The notes under the pieces: model-generated
Told to the model about the DNA's origin: nothing
Database searches by the model: none
Seen by the model: only the letters and a program-made list of their open reading frames with translations
In this document: positions 1 to 12,026 of the stretch, piece by piece
Layout of the letters: each line of letters opens with the position of its first letter
Numbering within the stretch: the stretch's first letter is position 1
Program-made: the position numbers and the translations under genes
From: Lithobates sylvaticus
Taxonomy: Eukaryota; Chordata; Amphibia; Anura; Ranidae
NCBI GenBank assembly: GCA_028564925.1
Contig: CM053027.1
Coordinates: 240,846,715-240,910,714 of the forward strand
Reading direction: 5' to 3'
DNA length: 64,000 bases

Positions 1-820
1 GTCTTACCGGTTGCCTTGGGAGACCGTGGCTTTGGGTGGAAAGTCCGTGCGGCTTTAGGGGTGGTGACCAGGTTCTTTGCAGCAAAATATCTTTCAACAA
101 GTTCCACCAGGTGGTTCGCCGAATTGGGGTCTCCTTGACTCACCCACTCCTGCAGGGGAATTGGTAGTGACCTCAGGAACTGGTCCATGACCACACGCTC
201 CACTATTTGTGGCCCAGACAGGGACTCCGGCTGTAGCCATTTCCTCACCAGGTGAATTAGGTCGAACATCTGCGATCTTGGGGGCTTCTTGTCTTGGAAG
301 GACCAGCTGTGGACCCGCTGTGCTCGAACTGCCAAAGTGACACCAAGTCGTGCCAGTATTTCCTGTTTGACCTTTTCATAGTCTGCTGCTTCTGCTGACT
401 CCAAATCATAGTAGGCCTTCTGCGATTCCCCAGTAAGCAACGGGGCGACCAGTCCTGCCCACTGGGTTTTAGGCCAACCTTCCCTCTCAGCGGTCCGTTC
501 AAACGTTAGCAGAAAGGCCTCTGGATCATCCTCTGTAGTCATCTTGGACAAAAAGCGAGCCACATGGATGGCTGAGGGCTTGTCTCCAACATTATCAACG
601 TTAGCAGGTGACCACTGTGCTATTGTCTCCACAACCTCAGACAAGGTTTTCCTATCTGCTTTTGCATCAGTGGCTACAGATACCAAATCCACTTGAGATA
701 GTGAAAACAGTGCTGGGTTTATTTGATTTAAAGACAAGTCCATACACAGGTGCTGCACAGTCTTCCAGAAAACACATCAAAACGGAAATAACCAAACAAA
801 AGTCCTAGCCGTGTCTTGGC
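1..820 (-). mobile_element. Gag-like fossil of an LTR retrotransposon (Gmr1/Ty3-like)
   Basis: Read on the minus strand, roughly 550 down to 1, the sequence encodes a capsid-like stretch with WPKTQWAGLVAPLLTG followed by QIVERVVMDQFLRSLP. The second part resembles the SCAN domain, which is known to derive from the capsid of Gmr1-like Ty3 elements. The piece runs off the left edge, so pol and the far end are not visible. It is an old, broken fragment. A host SCAN-domain gene is the alternative, but no zinc-finger exon or splice structure is visible. The leader side of the element would lie toward 820. Confidence 0.55.
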
Positions 821-1127
821 TCTAACTATAACATACACCGTCTCTAACTATCAGGCTGAGCAAGCCTACCGCTTGTCAGCTTCTGTAAAGAGTTTTTAAA
901 GGGTTTTACCAACCTTTTGGCTCCTCACAAACCATCCCTGTTTGTGTGTCCCATCCCAGGCAGAGAGCAAAGGCTGTTTGCTCAGGTGAGCTTAAATTAG
1001 CCTGGAAGGGAGGACTAAGATCCGAACTGGATCATGTCTCAGAGACCTCTGAATGTATATGAGAGGAGCCTGGGAGATGTATAAACCCCAAACAGGACTT
1101 CTCCTGGCTCTCTCTGGGACGCTCTGC

Positions 1128-1130
<3 letters not shown>
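821..1130. other. No gene seen; possible leader or LTR side of the gag fossil
   Basis: There is no coding signal. In minus orientation this lies upstream of the gag-like reading and could be its leader or LTR. I find no paired repeat to prove an LTR. Confidence 0.3.

Positions 1131-1200
<70 letters not shown>
1131..1200. repeat. (TA)n microsatellite, left of the Tc1 insertion
   Basis: About 35 uninterrupted TA dinucleotides end exactly where the terminal inverted repeat of the Frog Prince-like element begins. Tc1 elements insert at TA, so this tract is probably the insertion target, later expanded. Confidence 0.95.
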
Positions 1201-1203
<3 letters not shown>

Positions 1204-1414
1204 TGGTGTGAAAAAGTGTTTGCCCCCTTCCTCATTTCCTGTTCCTTTGCATGTTTGTCACACTTAAGTGTTTCGGAACATCAAACCAATTTAAACAATA
1301 GTCAAGGACAACACAAGTAAACACAAAATGCAATTTGTAAATGAAGGTGTTTATTATTAAAGGTGAAAAAAATCCAAACCATCATGGCCCTGTGTGAAAA
1401 AGTGATTGCCCCCC
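1201..1414 (+). repeat. Left IR/DR terminal repeat of the Frog Prince-like element
   Basis: It begins CAGTGGTGTGAAAAAGTG and ends in the inner copy GTGTGAAAAAGTGATTGCCC. It mirrors 2607-2820. Confidence 0.92.
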
Positions 1415-1578
1415 TTGTTAAAACATACTATAACTGTGGTTGTCCACACCTGAGTTCAATTTCTCTAGCCACACCGAGGCCTGATTATTGCCACACCTGT
1501 TCACAATCAAGGCATCACTTAAATAGGAGCTGCTTGACACAGTAAGGTCCACCAGAAGATCCTTAAAAGCTACACATC

Positions 1579-2601
<1,023 letters not shown>

Positions 2602-2606
2602 GTTTA

Positions 2607-2820
2607 GGGGGCAATCACTTTTTCACACAGGGCCATGATGGTTTGGATTTTTTTTCACCTTTAATAATAAACACCTTCATTTACAAATTGCATTTTGTGT
2701 TTACTTGTGTTGTCCTTGACTATTGTTTAAATTGGTTTGATGTTCCGAAACACTTAAGTGTGACAAACATGCAAAGGAACAGGAAATGAGGAAGGGGGCA
2801 AACACTTTTTCACACCACTG
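2607..2820 (-). repeat. Right IR/DR terminal repeat of the Frog Prince-like element
   Basis: Reverse complement of 1201-1414. It holds the inner copy near 2607-2632 and the outer copy near 2795-2820. Confidence 0.92.
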
Positions 2821-2960
<140 letters not shown>

Positions 2961-3440
2961 TTTTTTTTTATTATTATTTATTTTATTTTTTCTTACACAT
3001 ACACTATACCTCTCCTACAGGTAGGTCCTTCACTAGGCTCGCATGAGTGACTGGTGGTCCCCTTCTGACAACAGGGTATCTGCACGGTATGGTGTTCTAC
3101 CATAGTCTGGGTATGAACAGTCTGTTTGAGGTTCTGGTATGTGGCATGGGGTTTCTGAATCAGATCTCCTTAACATGGCAGTGTTCATCTTCAGAGGGCG
3201 TGTGTGTGGTTGGGTTTAGAAGATTCATCTGGGCGGTCTGCAGGCTGAGTGAGTCCCTCATCTTGGGGAGGGTGACTCTGCCCACTGAAGGGTCGGACAC
3301 CATCTTGTCCCCATCAAGAGCAGCCGAACCTGCGGTTAGATTGAAATAGGCTTTTATGCCCGAAGGATCTGGTGTAGTTGGTAGTCAAGTGGTCCCCATA
3401 TTTGGGGCACATGTCCCCCTGGTTTTCCCCATTGAGAAAT
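2961..3440. other. No gene recognised
   Basis: A T-rich start is followed by unique-looking sequence. A 100-codon open frame at 3047-3349 shows no known motif and is probably chance. Confidence 0.4.
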
Positions 3441-3690
3441 GGGAACAGGCTGCTAAATAACCTGTAAACAGCAGGCTATATGGAGAGCTCTAGTCAAAAG
3501 CATTTCTCTGAACAGCATCCGCACTTGCCCCCCCCCCCCCCCCCGCATGCTATTAAGTCTATGCTCTATCAAAGTACCCAGGTCTTTCTCGCCCATCGGC
3601 AGTTGTACTCCTTCTAGAATGTATGATGCATGTATGTTTTTAGCTCCCAAATGCTAACTTTGCATTTATCAACATTAACCCTGGTACTAG
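3441..3690 (-). mobile_element. Short LINE fragment (same family as 4525-5435)
   Basis: The minus strand reads MGAKNIHASYILEGVQL and then EKDLGTLIEHRLN, matching the start of the reverse transcriptase tail read on the plus strand at 4563. A C15 run at about 3530-3544 interrupts it. It is an old, severely truncated copy. Confidence 0.75.
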
Positions 3691-3867
3691 ATACTACAGC
3701 AGTGGCTTCAGGGGATTTACACATACTTTCAGTGGCTGCAGCCACTGACCATTTGTTTATATCTGACAAGCCAACTCTCTGCCGTCAGATGGAAGTGATC
3801 CAGCAGCTGCACAGTCGTTGGATCATTTCTAAACACCCTCAAAGTTTATTTAACAACTTAACATTCA

Positions 3868-4524
3868 CGCTATAGCCAAATGACGGCTACAGCGGGGCTC
3901 AATAACTCTGGGAGGGAGTACTATGATGTCCTCCCCGAATCGCGCGCACATGGGCGTATCAGTGACCGCCGGGTCCTGAGGACCCGGAGCATCAGGGATC
4001 ATGGTATGGCCGCTGATATCGGCCGTTTACCACGTGATCGCTCCGTCAAATGACGGAGTGATCACTTGTAAACAAACCAGCATCATGTCCGGTTCCTCTC
4101 TCCCCTCTCTGTACCGATCAGTACAGTGTGAGAGGGGAGAGATCGGGTGCAGCAGTGCTGTGGGCTGGATCTGTAGTGCCCACAGCGCTGCTCTGTGACC
4201 ATTGCAGGCCTCATCCATCCATACTCTCGGCCATGCCATCCATACTCTCGGCCTTGCCATCCATACTCTCGGCCATGCCATCCATGCCTGGCCATACCTG
4301 ACCATACCCAGCCACACTCGGCCATCAGTGTTTCACAAAAGTTTTATAGGTAGTCAAATTATATTTGACATTTGTGCCCCTAGAACAACTGACGGTGCTC
4401 CCTGCATGTTGGGCCTCTGTATGTGGCCAGCATGTGGTATCGCCGTACTCAGGAGGAGTAGGGGAATCTATTTCAGGGTGTAATTTTTGCTATGTACATG
4501 CTATGTGTTAGAAATATTGTATAC
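3868..4524. repeat. Left part of an older interspersed repeat hosting a LINE
   Basis: GC-rich sequence resembles parts of the TTAA-type elements elsewhere in the window; the wording around CCTCTGTATGTGGCCAG recurs near 5670. It contains three copies of a 21-bp tandem unit (CATACTCTCGGCCATGCCATC) at 4217-4283 and a small hairpin near 4097-4141 (CTCTCCCCTC paired with GAGGGGAGAG). The LINE at 4525-5435 interrupts it. Confidence 0.5.
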
Positions 4525-5435
4525 ATGGGAAAACTATCGTTGATAAATGTAAAGTTATACACTTGGGGGCTAAGAATATGCATGCATCATACATACTAGG
4601 GGGAGTACAACTGGGGGGATCCATAATGGAGAAGGATCTGGGGGTTTTGGTAGATCATAAGCTCAATAATGGCATGCAATGCCAAGCTGCGGTTTCCAAA
4701 GAGAGCAAAGTCCTTTCTTGTATTAAGAGAGGTATGGACTCCAGAGAGAGAGATATAATTTTGCCCCTGTTCAAATCATTAGTAAGACCTCATCTGGAAT
4801 ATGCAGTTCAGTTTTGGGCACCAGTTCTCAAAAAGGATGTTGGGGAACTGGAGAAAGTGCAGAGAAGGGCAACCAAACTCATAAGAGGCATGGAGGAGCT
4901 CCGCTATGAGGAAAGATTAGAGGATCTGAATTTATTCACTCTTGAGAAGAGGAGAATAAGGGGGATATGATCAACATGTACAAATGTATAAGGGGTCCAT
5001 ATAGTGAACTTGGTGTTGAGTTATTCACTTTACAGTCAACAAAAAGGACAAGGGGGCCCTCTTTACGTGAAGAGATTTCATCTCCAAATAAGGAAAGGTT
5101 TCTTCACAGTAAGAGCTGTGAAAATGTGGAATAGACTCCCTGCAGAGGCCTGGATTTTTTCCTAAATGTACATAATATAACTGGGTACCAACATTTATGG
5201 GTAGAGTTGAAGTTGATCCGGGAAAAACCGATTGCCTCTCGGGAGATCAGTAAGGAATTTTTTTCCCCTGCTTTAGCAAATTGGATCATGCTCTGCTGGG
5301 GTTTTTCGCCTTCCTCTGGATGAACTGTGGTTATAGAATTGGGTATATGGGATTGTATGATATTTTTTTTTTTTTTTTTTTTTGTGGTTGAACTGAATGG
5401 ACTTTTTTCAACCTGACGAACTATGTAACTTTTTG
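4525..5435 (+). mobile_element. 3' end of a CR1/L2/Rex-type LINE
   Basis: The open frame at 4563-4970 reads as the C-terminal part of a LINE reverse transcriptase: KDLGVLVDHKLN, LVRPHLEYAVQFWAP, LEKVQRRATKLIRGM and LEKRRIRG are typical of jockey-superfamily (CR1/L2/Rex) elements. The homology continues in shifted frames to about 5150 (NMYKCIRG, then MWNRLPAEAW). A 3' untranslated tail follows, ending in a T-run and the TTTTTTCAACCTGACGAACTATG block. The 5' part, including endonuclease and catalytic reverse transcriptase motifs, is absent, as expected from the usual 5' truncation. Confidence 0.85.
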
Positions 5436-6388
5436 TGTAATAAAAAATGCGTTTTCATTTTCTTTCCACATTTTTCAAAAACTTGAAGAAAAAAAAGACT
5501 CATTATGCCTCATAGATTATAGGTTGGGGTTTTTTCCTTCCACAATGGGGTCGTTTGTGGGGCATTTCCATTGTCCTGGTGCTCCAGGGCCTTCAAAAGT
5601 GCAAGAGGTAGAAATGATATGTGTAATTTTATGCTCCTAGAACGCCTGATTGAGCTCCCTGCAGGCTGGGCCTCTGTATGTGGCCAGGCTGTGTAAAAGT
5701 CTCACATGTGGTATCGCCATACTCAGGAGGAGTAGTAGAATGTGTTTTGGGGTGTAATTTGTGGTATACATATGCTGTGTGTGAGAAATAACCTGCTAAT
5801 ATGACAATTTTCTAAAATAAAAAAAAATCTTGATTTTGCAAAGAATTGTGGGAAAAAAATACAACTTAAAAAAACTCACCATGCCTCTTACTAAATACAT
5901 TGGAATGTCTACTTTCCAAAAAAGGGGGTCATTTGGGGGTATTTGTACTTCAGGTCGGTACTTCAGGTGTGATCAATTTTCATAGATTGGCACCATAGCT
6001 TGTAGACTCTCTAATTTTCACGCAGACCAAATAATATACACGTTTTGGGTTATTTTTACCAAAGATATGTAGCAGTATAAATTTTGGGCAAAATTTCTGA
6101 AGGAAAATTACTAATTTGCTAAATTTTATAACAAACGAAGAAATTGCTTTTTTTTGTATTTTTGTACAAAATTTTCGGTCTTTTCTTTTATAGCGCAAAA
6201 AAAAAAAACCCAGTGGTGATTAAATACCACCAAAAGAGAGCTCCATTTGTGTGGGAAAAAAAAGGACACAAATTTCATATGGGTACAGTGTTGCATGACT
6301 GAGTAATTGTCATTCTAAATGTGAGAGCACCGAAAGCTGAAAATTGGTCTTGTTAGGAAGGGGGGTTAAGTGCCCAGTGGGTAAGTGG
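5436..6388 (+). mobile_element. Right part of a TTAA-type non-autonomous element
   Basis: It ends AAGTGGTTAA with TTAA at 6389-6392, the same terminus as the other TTAA elements here. Internal blocks (the AAATACCACCAAAAGAGAG segment, a T-rich region, the GGTCATTTGGGGG segment) recur near 32450, 56260 and 59200. No coding capacity is seen. It is probably the far half of the repeat that begins near 3868. Confidence 0.7.
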
Positions 6389-6392
6389 TTAA

Positions 6393-7063
6393 AAAAAAAA
6401 AAGTGTAAAAGTTACAGCCAAGCATCTAAATTTCCCCACACATGTGAAAATGTTGATTGTGCTATACATGTTGCATATCACCACTCAGCTGAGTGAAAGC
6501 AATAATTATAGGCCCCTTATTAATGGTTAACTCTAAACTAATGACCCATAGTGGCTTTTAAGGCATGCCAATGGAAATTATAAGGTACTGAAGTTGTTGC
6601 CGTTTCATGGGCAAACGCAGTTTTAAGGTTTTACCAAAAAAACTTGGGTAATTGTTTCCTTGTCCTATAATTAACTAGTGTATTTTTAACTGAAATTTTG
6701 CATTTTCTAATCTGTTGGACTAATATCGTGTGACAAAAAATAAATAGAATGAAACTACCAATATTTTATTCTCTAGTGCAGACATTCTCAACCTTCGCAA
6801 AACAGAGGAACCCTTGAAACAACCGTCTGGTCTCAGGAAACCCCTGTTAAAAATGACTAGATCTTTTACTCATGATAAAGGTTATAGGAGCCTCAGGTGG
6901 AGGAGGGAGGTGGATGGCTGTTTGGGGCATTATGTATATGCTTCATATTACACCCTAAATATGAGTACAGCATGAAAAATGATCAAAAACGTGGACTTGG
7001 CCTTTACCGATTTGCATACATAATGATTAGTGATACTTGTAGATTTATTTATTTATTTATTTA
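6393..7063. other. Intergenic or intronic sequence, no gene recognised
   Basis: AT-rich sequence with no supported reading frame. A segment near 6780-6870 looks repeat-derived but I could not place it. Confidence 0.4.
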
Positions 7064-7190
<127 letters not shown>

Positions 7191-7256
7191 TCACCATTTA
7201 TATGCTTTCTCCAGTGATTAATCCTTTTTTTTTTTTTTTTTTCTCCTAATCTTTAG

Positions 7257-7436
7257 CTGTAAATTGCCCTGATCCAGGCATTAAAAATGCAAGAAGACTG
7301 TCAGGGTTCAATGGCCCATATACATTAGATTCTGTTATTACATTTGAGTGTGTTAAAGGCTTCGTTCTGAAGGGGTCCGGTTCAATCTCATGCAACATTG
7401 ATAGTGAGTGGGTACCTGCAAGTCCACAGTGTGAAG
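7257..7436 (+). CDS. CCP/Sushi exon of a complement-regulator-like membrane protein
   Basis: This 180-bp exon encodes one complete CCP (Sushi) module. After a split codon it reads 59 residues starting VNCPDPG. The four module cysteines are at residues 3, 31, 45 and 58 (NCP, FEC, ISC, PQC) and the invariant tryptophan at 51 (SEW). CCP modules bind C3b/C4b or other ligands; the cysteines pair 1-3 and 2-4. The acceptor is a long T-run plus CTTTAG at 7256. The exon is phase 1 at both ends, as CCP exons usually are. The donor is AG|GCAAGT (see 7437). The next exons in the same phase lie at 33790 and 38101 and add a membrane anchor, so the product is probably a CD46/CR-like receptor. Which family member it is cannot be told from one module. 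Confidence 0.82.
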
Positions 7437-7442
7437 GCAAGT
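7437..7442 (+). other. Probable GC-AG splice donor
   Basis: The exon ends GAAG|GCAAGT. A GC donor here gives phase 1, which matches the acceptor phase at 33790. The nearest GT (7441) would give phase 2 and break the frame. Confidence 0.6.
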
Positions 7443-7746
7443 ATACGGTGTTAAAGCATACTTTTTTATTTATTTATTTATTTTTTTATTACCTTCTTTT
7501 AGTAAGTGAAATCTAAAACTACTTCTAAGGGTCACGTTAGACCATACAATCTTTTGTACAATCAACTTTAGATTTACCAAGACTAATGTAAAATAGGGGG
7601 GCCTTGCTACTAATCTATTCCATCAATTTGTATCCAGTCAGGCAGGCCCTGGCACTACATAGTTGTTGGTAGATCAAAAGGTGATTGTACACATGGATTG
7701 TAATATGTGTGGTGAGCTTTAATGGGTTTTTCAGTCATCGTTGTTC
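7443..7746 (+). other. Start of the large CCP-gene intron
   Basis: Intronic sequence of the gene whose exons are at 7257 and 33790. No element recognised. Confidence 0.5.
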
Positions 7747-8115
7747 TTAACCGGTTCCTGACCGGCTCACGTCTTTATACTGCGGCACAATGACACCGCT
7801 GTGCGGAATCCCGAACCCAGCGCACTCTCAACGGCAGGGGGCACGCCCGCGCAACTATTGGATTTGTACCAGAACCGATCAATCTTGAGGTTAAACCCCC
7901 CCTAATAAAGATTTAACCCCTTAATTGCCCCCCAGTTAACCCTGTCACCCCCTGTCAATAATATAGTGTATAGATCTATATTCTGATCGCTGTATTAGTG
8001 TCACGGGTGACGTTGGTTTCACCGTCAGGTTTTTATAGCGTCAGGGTACCCCCATATAGTACCTAATAATAAATTAAAAAACATAAACCACTCCTGAACC
8101 AATGAAAAATTAACA
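7747..8115 (+). mobile_element. TTAA-type element, left fragment
   Basis: It begins TTAACCGGTTCCTGACC, a variant of the family start TTAACCACTTGCCGACC. Around 7880-8050 it carries, in the other orientation, the GGTTAAAACCTTTATTAGG-type tandem seen at 41850-42520. No right terminus was found. Confidence 0.55.
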
Positions 8116-8466
8116 AATAAGTTGGAAATTATAAAACCCCCAACTGATCAAGAGCATCTTATCTTATACAGTATGGTCCAATTTGTTTGGACAGAGAGAA
8201 AAAAAAATTCCTGATCAGATGTTCCATGGATCAGCAATCTGTATTTTTAAATTGATATAGTAAATATTTCTTTGCCGTTAGAGACCCGTCCTCCTTTGTG
8301 TTAAAAGAAAAAAAAAATCTACTGGGCTGGCTATTCCACATTTCCAAAGCTTACTTATAAAGAAGCCTTACCATATGCAGAGGCTAAACCTCATTCCCTA
8401 CATGTGTAATCCATACCAACTTATAGTGAATTTATAGTAAACTATTTTACATCAGTTCATTATATG

Positions 8467-8469
<3 letters not shown>
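8116..8469 (+). other. Intronic sequence, nothing recognised
   Basis: AT-rich, with no coding signal or clear repeat termini. Confidence 0.4.

Positions 8470-8510
<41 letters not shown>
8470..8510. repeat. (AT)n microsatellite
   Basis: About 20 AT units. Confidence 0.95.
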
Positions 8511-8514
<4 letters not shown>

Positions 8515-8826
8515 CGTATCCCCCCTTAAATGCCTCTTCTCACATTCAGTGTTAATGGGGGTAATCCCTCCCACTGCTGTATTGTATTCTGACAGCAGGA
8601 GGTTTTCCTGCCGTCAGATTGCAATTATTACTGCCGCTGCTGCCGGCGGCAGTAATCGCACAAAAATGAAAAAACAGACAGACTGGTTGTCCTGATGTTG
8701 ATCTAAAGGTCAACCAGCCTGCTAATAGATGGATCGAAATTCGGAGGGTACCAGTTGAACCGTATTCCGATCCCTCTATGACCAGCTTTACTTTATGAAA
8801 TTTTGTTGTCAAAAACATATTTCTTT

Positions 8827-9375
8827 TTAACCACTTCCGGACTGCCGCACGCTGATGTACATCCCTACTTTGAGGACGGATATGGTTATGGCAGCAGCTA
8901 GCTCCCATAACCCCAGTATCCCCATGTTCGGCCGGCAGTCCGGTACAAGATGAAAGTGGTCTCTCAGGCGGATTCGCCAGGAGATCACTTTTATCGGCGG
9001 CGGGAGATTTTAGCGTGCGCGCAAAAGCGAACGCATACGCAAGTAGCACCCGCATATGTAAACAGTGTTCAAACCACACATGTGAGGTATCACCGCGATC
9101 GGTAGAGAGTGCAATAATTCTAGCTCTAGACCTCCTGTGTAACGCAAAACATGCAACCTGTAAAAAATTTTGAATGTCGCATATGGAGATTTTTAAGGAT
9201 AAAAGTTTGTTGCCATTCCACGAGTGGGCGCAATTTTGAAGCGTGACATGTTGGGTATCAATTTTCTCGGCGTAACATTATCTTTCACAGTATAAAAAAA
9301 ATAAAATTGGGCTAACTTTACTGTTGTCTTGTTTTTTTTAATTCAAAAAAGTGTATTTTTTAAAAAAAAATTTAT
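8827..9375 (+). mobile_element. TTAA-type element, truncated on the right
   Basis: It starts TTAACCACTTCCGGACTGCC at 8827. Internal blocks (AAACCACACATGTGAGGTATC, TGCAACCTGTA, GACATGTTGGGTATCAATTT) match 24510-24740 and 58700-58910. The right end is lost where the Penelope-like sequence begins near 9390. Confidence 0.75.
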
Positions 9376-9389
9376 GGAAAGTGATGGAA

Positions 9390-10920
9390 AGGCAATGCCA
9401 GAGCAGCAGTCCTGTTTGACTGATCAGGCAGCTTCTGTGCATGTATGTAGGACCCGCCTCTTTTCAGACAATAACGCGTATCTGAAACTTGCCTTTGAAA
9501 ACCTACAGGTCAGAATTGAAATCCTTGGTAGATTACACATTGATGAATAAAGTTATTGACAAAGGTAAATTTCAATTTCTCTATGGTGATCAAGTCAAAC
9601 ACCTCTATTTTTACCATCTCTCAAAAGTGCATAAAAATCTCACTAACCATCCTGGTAGGACCAGCATAGCCCCCATGGAGAGTATAACCAGTGGACTTTC
9701 CTAGTACATATTTTTTTCATGCAACCCATGGCGCAGTCCCTCTCTTCCTATATCTGGGATTGCCCAGAACTCCTTGGCATTTTGGTTAATTGTACCTGGT
9801 AACAGTCTTACCATTGGCTATCCCTGGATGTTAATTCACTGTACACATTGATCCCTCATAAAGTGGGATTTTATGGCTTTGGGTTATTTTCTAGCCAAGG
9901 AACCAGACCTACATCATACTTGGGTGCAGTTCATTCTAAATAGTATATGTGCCTTAAGCAGTTACTTCACATTTCAGGGGGACTATTATCTCCAGATACA
10001 GGGCACCACCATGGGTCCTTCCTTTGCACTGTTCTATGCCAACCTCACCATGTGTTGGTGGGAGTCCGGTATCTGGAGAAATAACCCCTCTGAAGTTCAT
10101 ATTGTCTCTTAAGGCAGGTGTATTGACAATATCATTGTCATATGGTAGTGTCTCCCTCTATTATTGAACCCTTTGGAAATACTGTGGTGATAACCCGGGT
10201 CTTTCATTTACACACATGTGGAGTCACAAGTCATTTGGTTTTTCTTGATTTGGAATTCCTACGCTAATGGTTGGATAACATCTAGAACCCATTTTAATCC
10301 CTCATCTGGCAACTCCTACCTGCATTACCAAAGTTGCCACCATCCCAAGTAGATTAAAATATCCCCAAGGAGTAGTTCTGCAGGCTGAGGAAGAACTGCA
10401 TGTTTGATGTGGCTCATACCCTACAGGGGGCACCCAACATTAAAAAAATCATTGTCCCTATCAAATTTCAAGCCCCAACTAAAACCTCTTCCCATCCCTT
10501 AACTATTTTCTGTAGTCTGACTGGGATTTTCCTGTGTAAGAAAAATTAGGTGAAAGATGTGTAAATTCATTCAACAGACATTTTAAGGACTTTGCTGTTA
10601 AAATGTATAACCTCAGAGCCTTCTTCCCCTGTGCTACGGACTATGTAGTCTACTGCCTTCATTACCCCTGTGGCCTCACGGTTCAAACCATGACAGTCTG
10701 CTTTGGGGAACACAGGTGATTCATTGAGGACAGAAGTTGGACCACAGCGTTCCTAGACACTTTACTTTGCAACCTGATGGTTATGTAGAGGGTCTATTCC
10801 CCCATGTGTTTCCATGGCAGAGAGATTTCAGAGACTCTGGCATGAGGAGATCTTGGGGATCAATACCGTAGCACCTAGAGGGCTTAACGAAGAAATGGAA
10901 GTTAACACCATATTATAGCT
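9390..10920 (+). mobile_element. Penelope-like retroelement, degraded copy
   Basis: Plus-strand pieces show the Penelope-type reverse transcriptase: FYHLSKVHKNLTNHPGR near 9617-9665 and YLQIQGTTMGPSFALFYANL near 9990-10050. GIY-YIG endonuclease-like text (HYPCGLTVQTM) lies near 10660, and the order reverse transcriptase then GIY-YIG is right for the family. The copy is old and broken in many places. It seems to belong to a different subfamily from the copies at 22660-28030, because the shared motifs are spelled differently. Confidence 0.8.
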
Positions 10921-11019
10921 CCATGTAGTTGTAGTCGGGAAGGGGAGGGGGCTGTCTGTTCAATTAGGATGCACACTGGAGTTCATATCCTCACCATTGT
11001 AGTTTTTTTCATATACTAT

Positions 11020-11930
11020 GTACCATATCACTCCTACGCAGATGACATCCAATTCTACCTACGCATCACCAACAAAAAAGACCAATACCAGGCACTGGAA
11101 AACTGTCTCTCATTGATCGACGATTGGATGACAGAGAGCTCCCTTAAACTCAACGGAGCCAAAACAGAACTGCTCTTCGTCCATGCAAACCGAAACAAAA
11201 ATCCTGGCACGATGTCCACACCACTCACCATCCTCAGACAACAGCCATCTCCCCCGGCACTAAAGCCAAAAGCCTTGGAGTCATCTTTGACTCAAACATG
11301 ACGATGGATGCACAAATAGGATCAGTAGTCAGTGGATCCCACTATCTTATCCCTTTCATCCCGCAAGGAGATACAGCAGTAGTAGTTGGAACAATCATCA
11401 ATTCCAGACTCGACTACGCAAACACCCTTCTACCTAGGACTGCCAAAAAAAACTAATTTCACGTTTACAAATCGCACAGAACACAGCAGCCAGACTGGTA
11501 ACTGGAAAAACCCTGGGAATCCAATTACCCCATCCTTGAGGACGCTCCATTGGCTAGCTGTGAAAGACCGAGTTACATTTTAAGACCCTCTGCCTCACTC
11601 ACAAAAGGTACACAAGGAAAAGCCCCGCAATACCTCTGCAACGAAATAAAGCATTACACCCCAGGTCGCCCTCTCCAGTCAACTAACCAGAACCTCCTCC
11701 ACATCCCGAAGACCCGTTATAAATTAAAAGGCGAACAAAGGTTCGCAGTCCAAGGACCACGGCTATGGAACACTGTACCCACGGACATCTGCTCGGAAGA
11801 AAACTATCTGGCCTTCAGGAAGAAGCTCAAGACTCCTCTCTTCTGAAAACCCAGACGGACACTGGTGGCAAAAGCGCCCTCAGGCGATTCATTTCGCATA
11901 TGTAGCGCTATACAAGTTATTCATTCATTA
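11020..11930 (+). mobile_element. 3' end of an L2/CR1-type LINE
   Basis: The sequence begins inside the reverse transcriptase at HSYADDIQFYL (catalytic YADD) and continues CLSLIDDWM and KTELLFVHA. After frame changes it reads LGVIFDSNMTMD, IINSRLDYANTLL, GPRLWNTVP and FRKKLKTPLF before the stop at 11844-11846. This order is that of the L2/CR1 reverse transcriptase C-terminal region. The short 3' tail GCGCTATACAAGTTATTCATT is also L2-like. It is 5'-truncated, with several frameshifts between 11300 and 11550. Confidence 0.85.
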
Positions 11931-12026
11931 AGAATGACGTGTGTACATGCACAAATGTGCTTTCGGGTGTCCTTGTTCTGTCTTTGGGTGGTACTGAGTA
12001 TTTTTTTAACCTGGCACATGCATATA

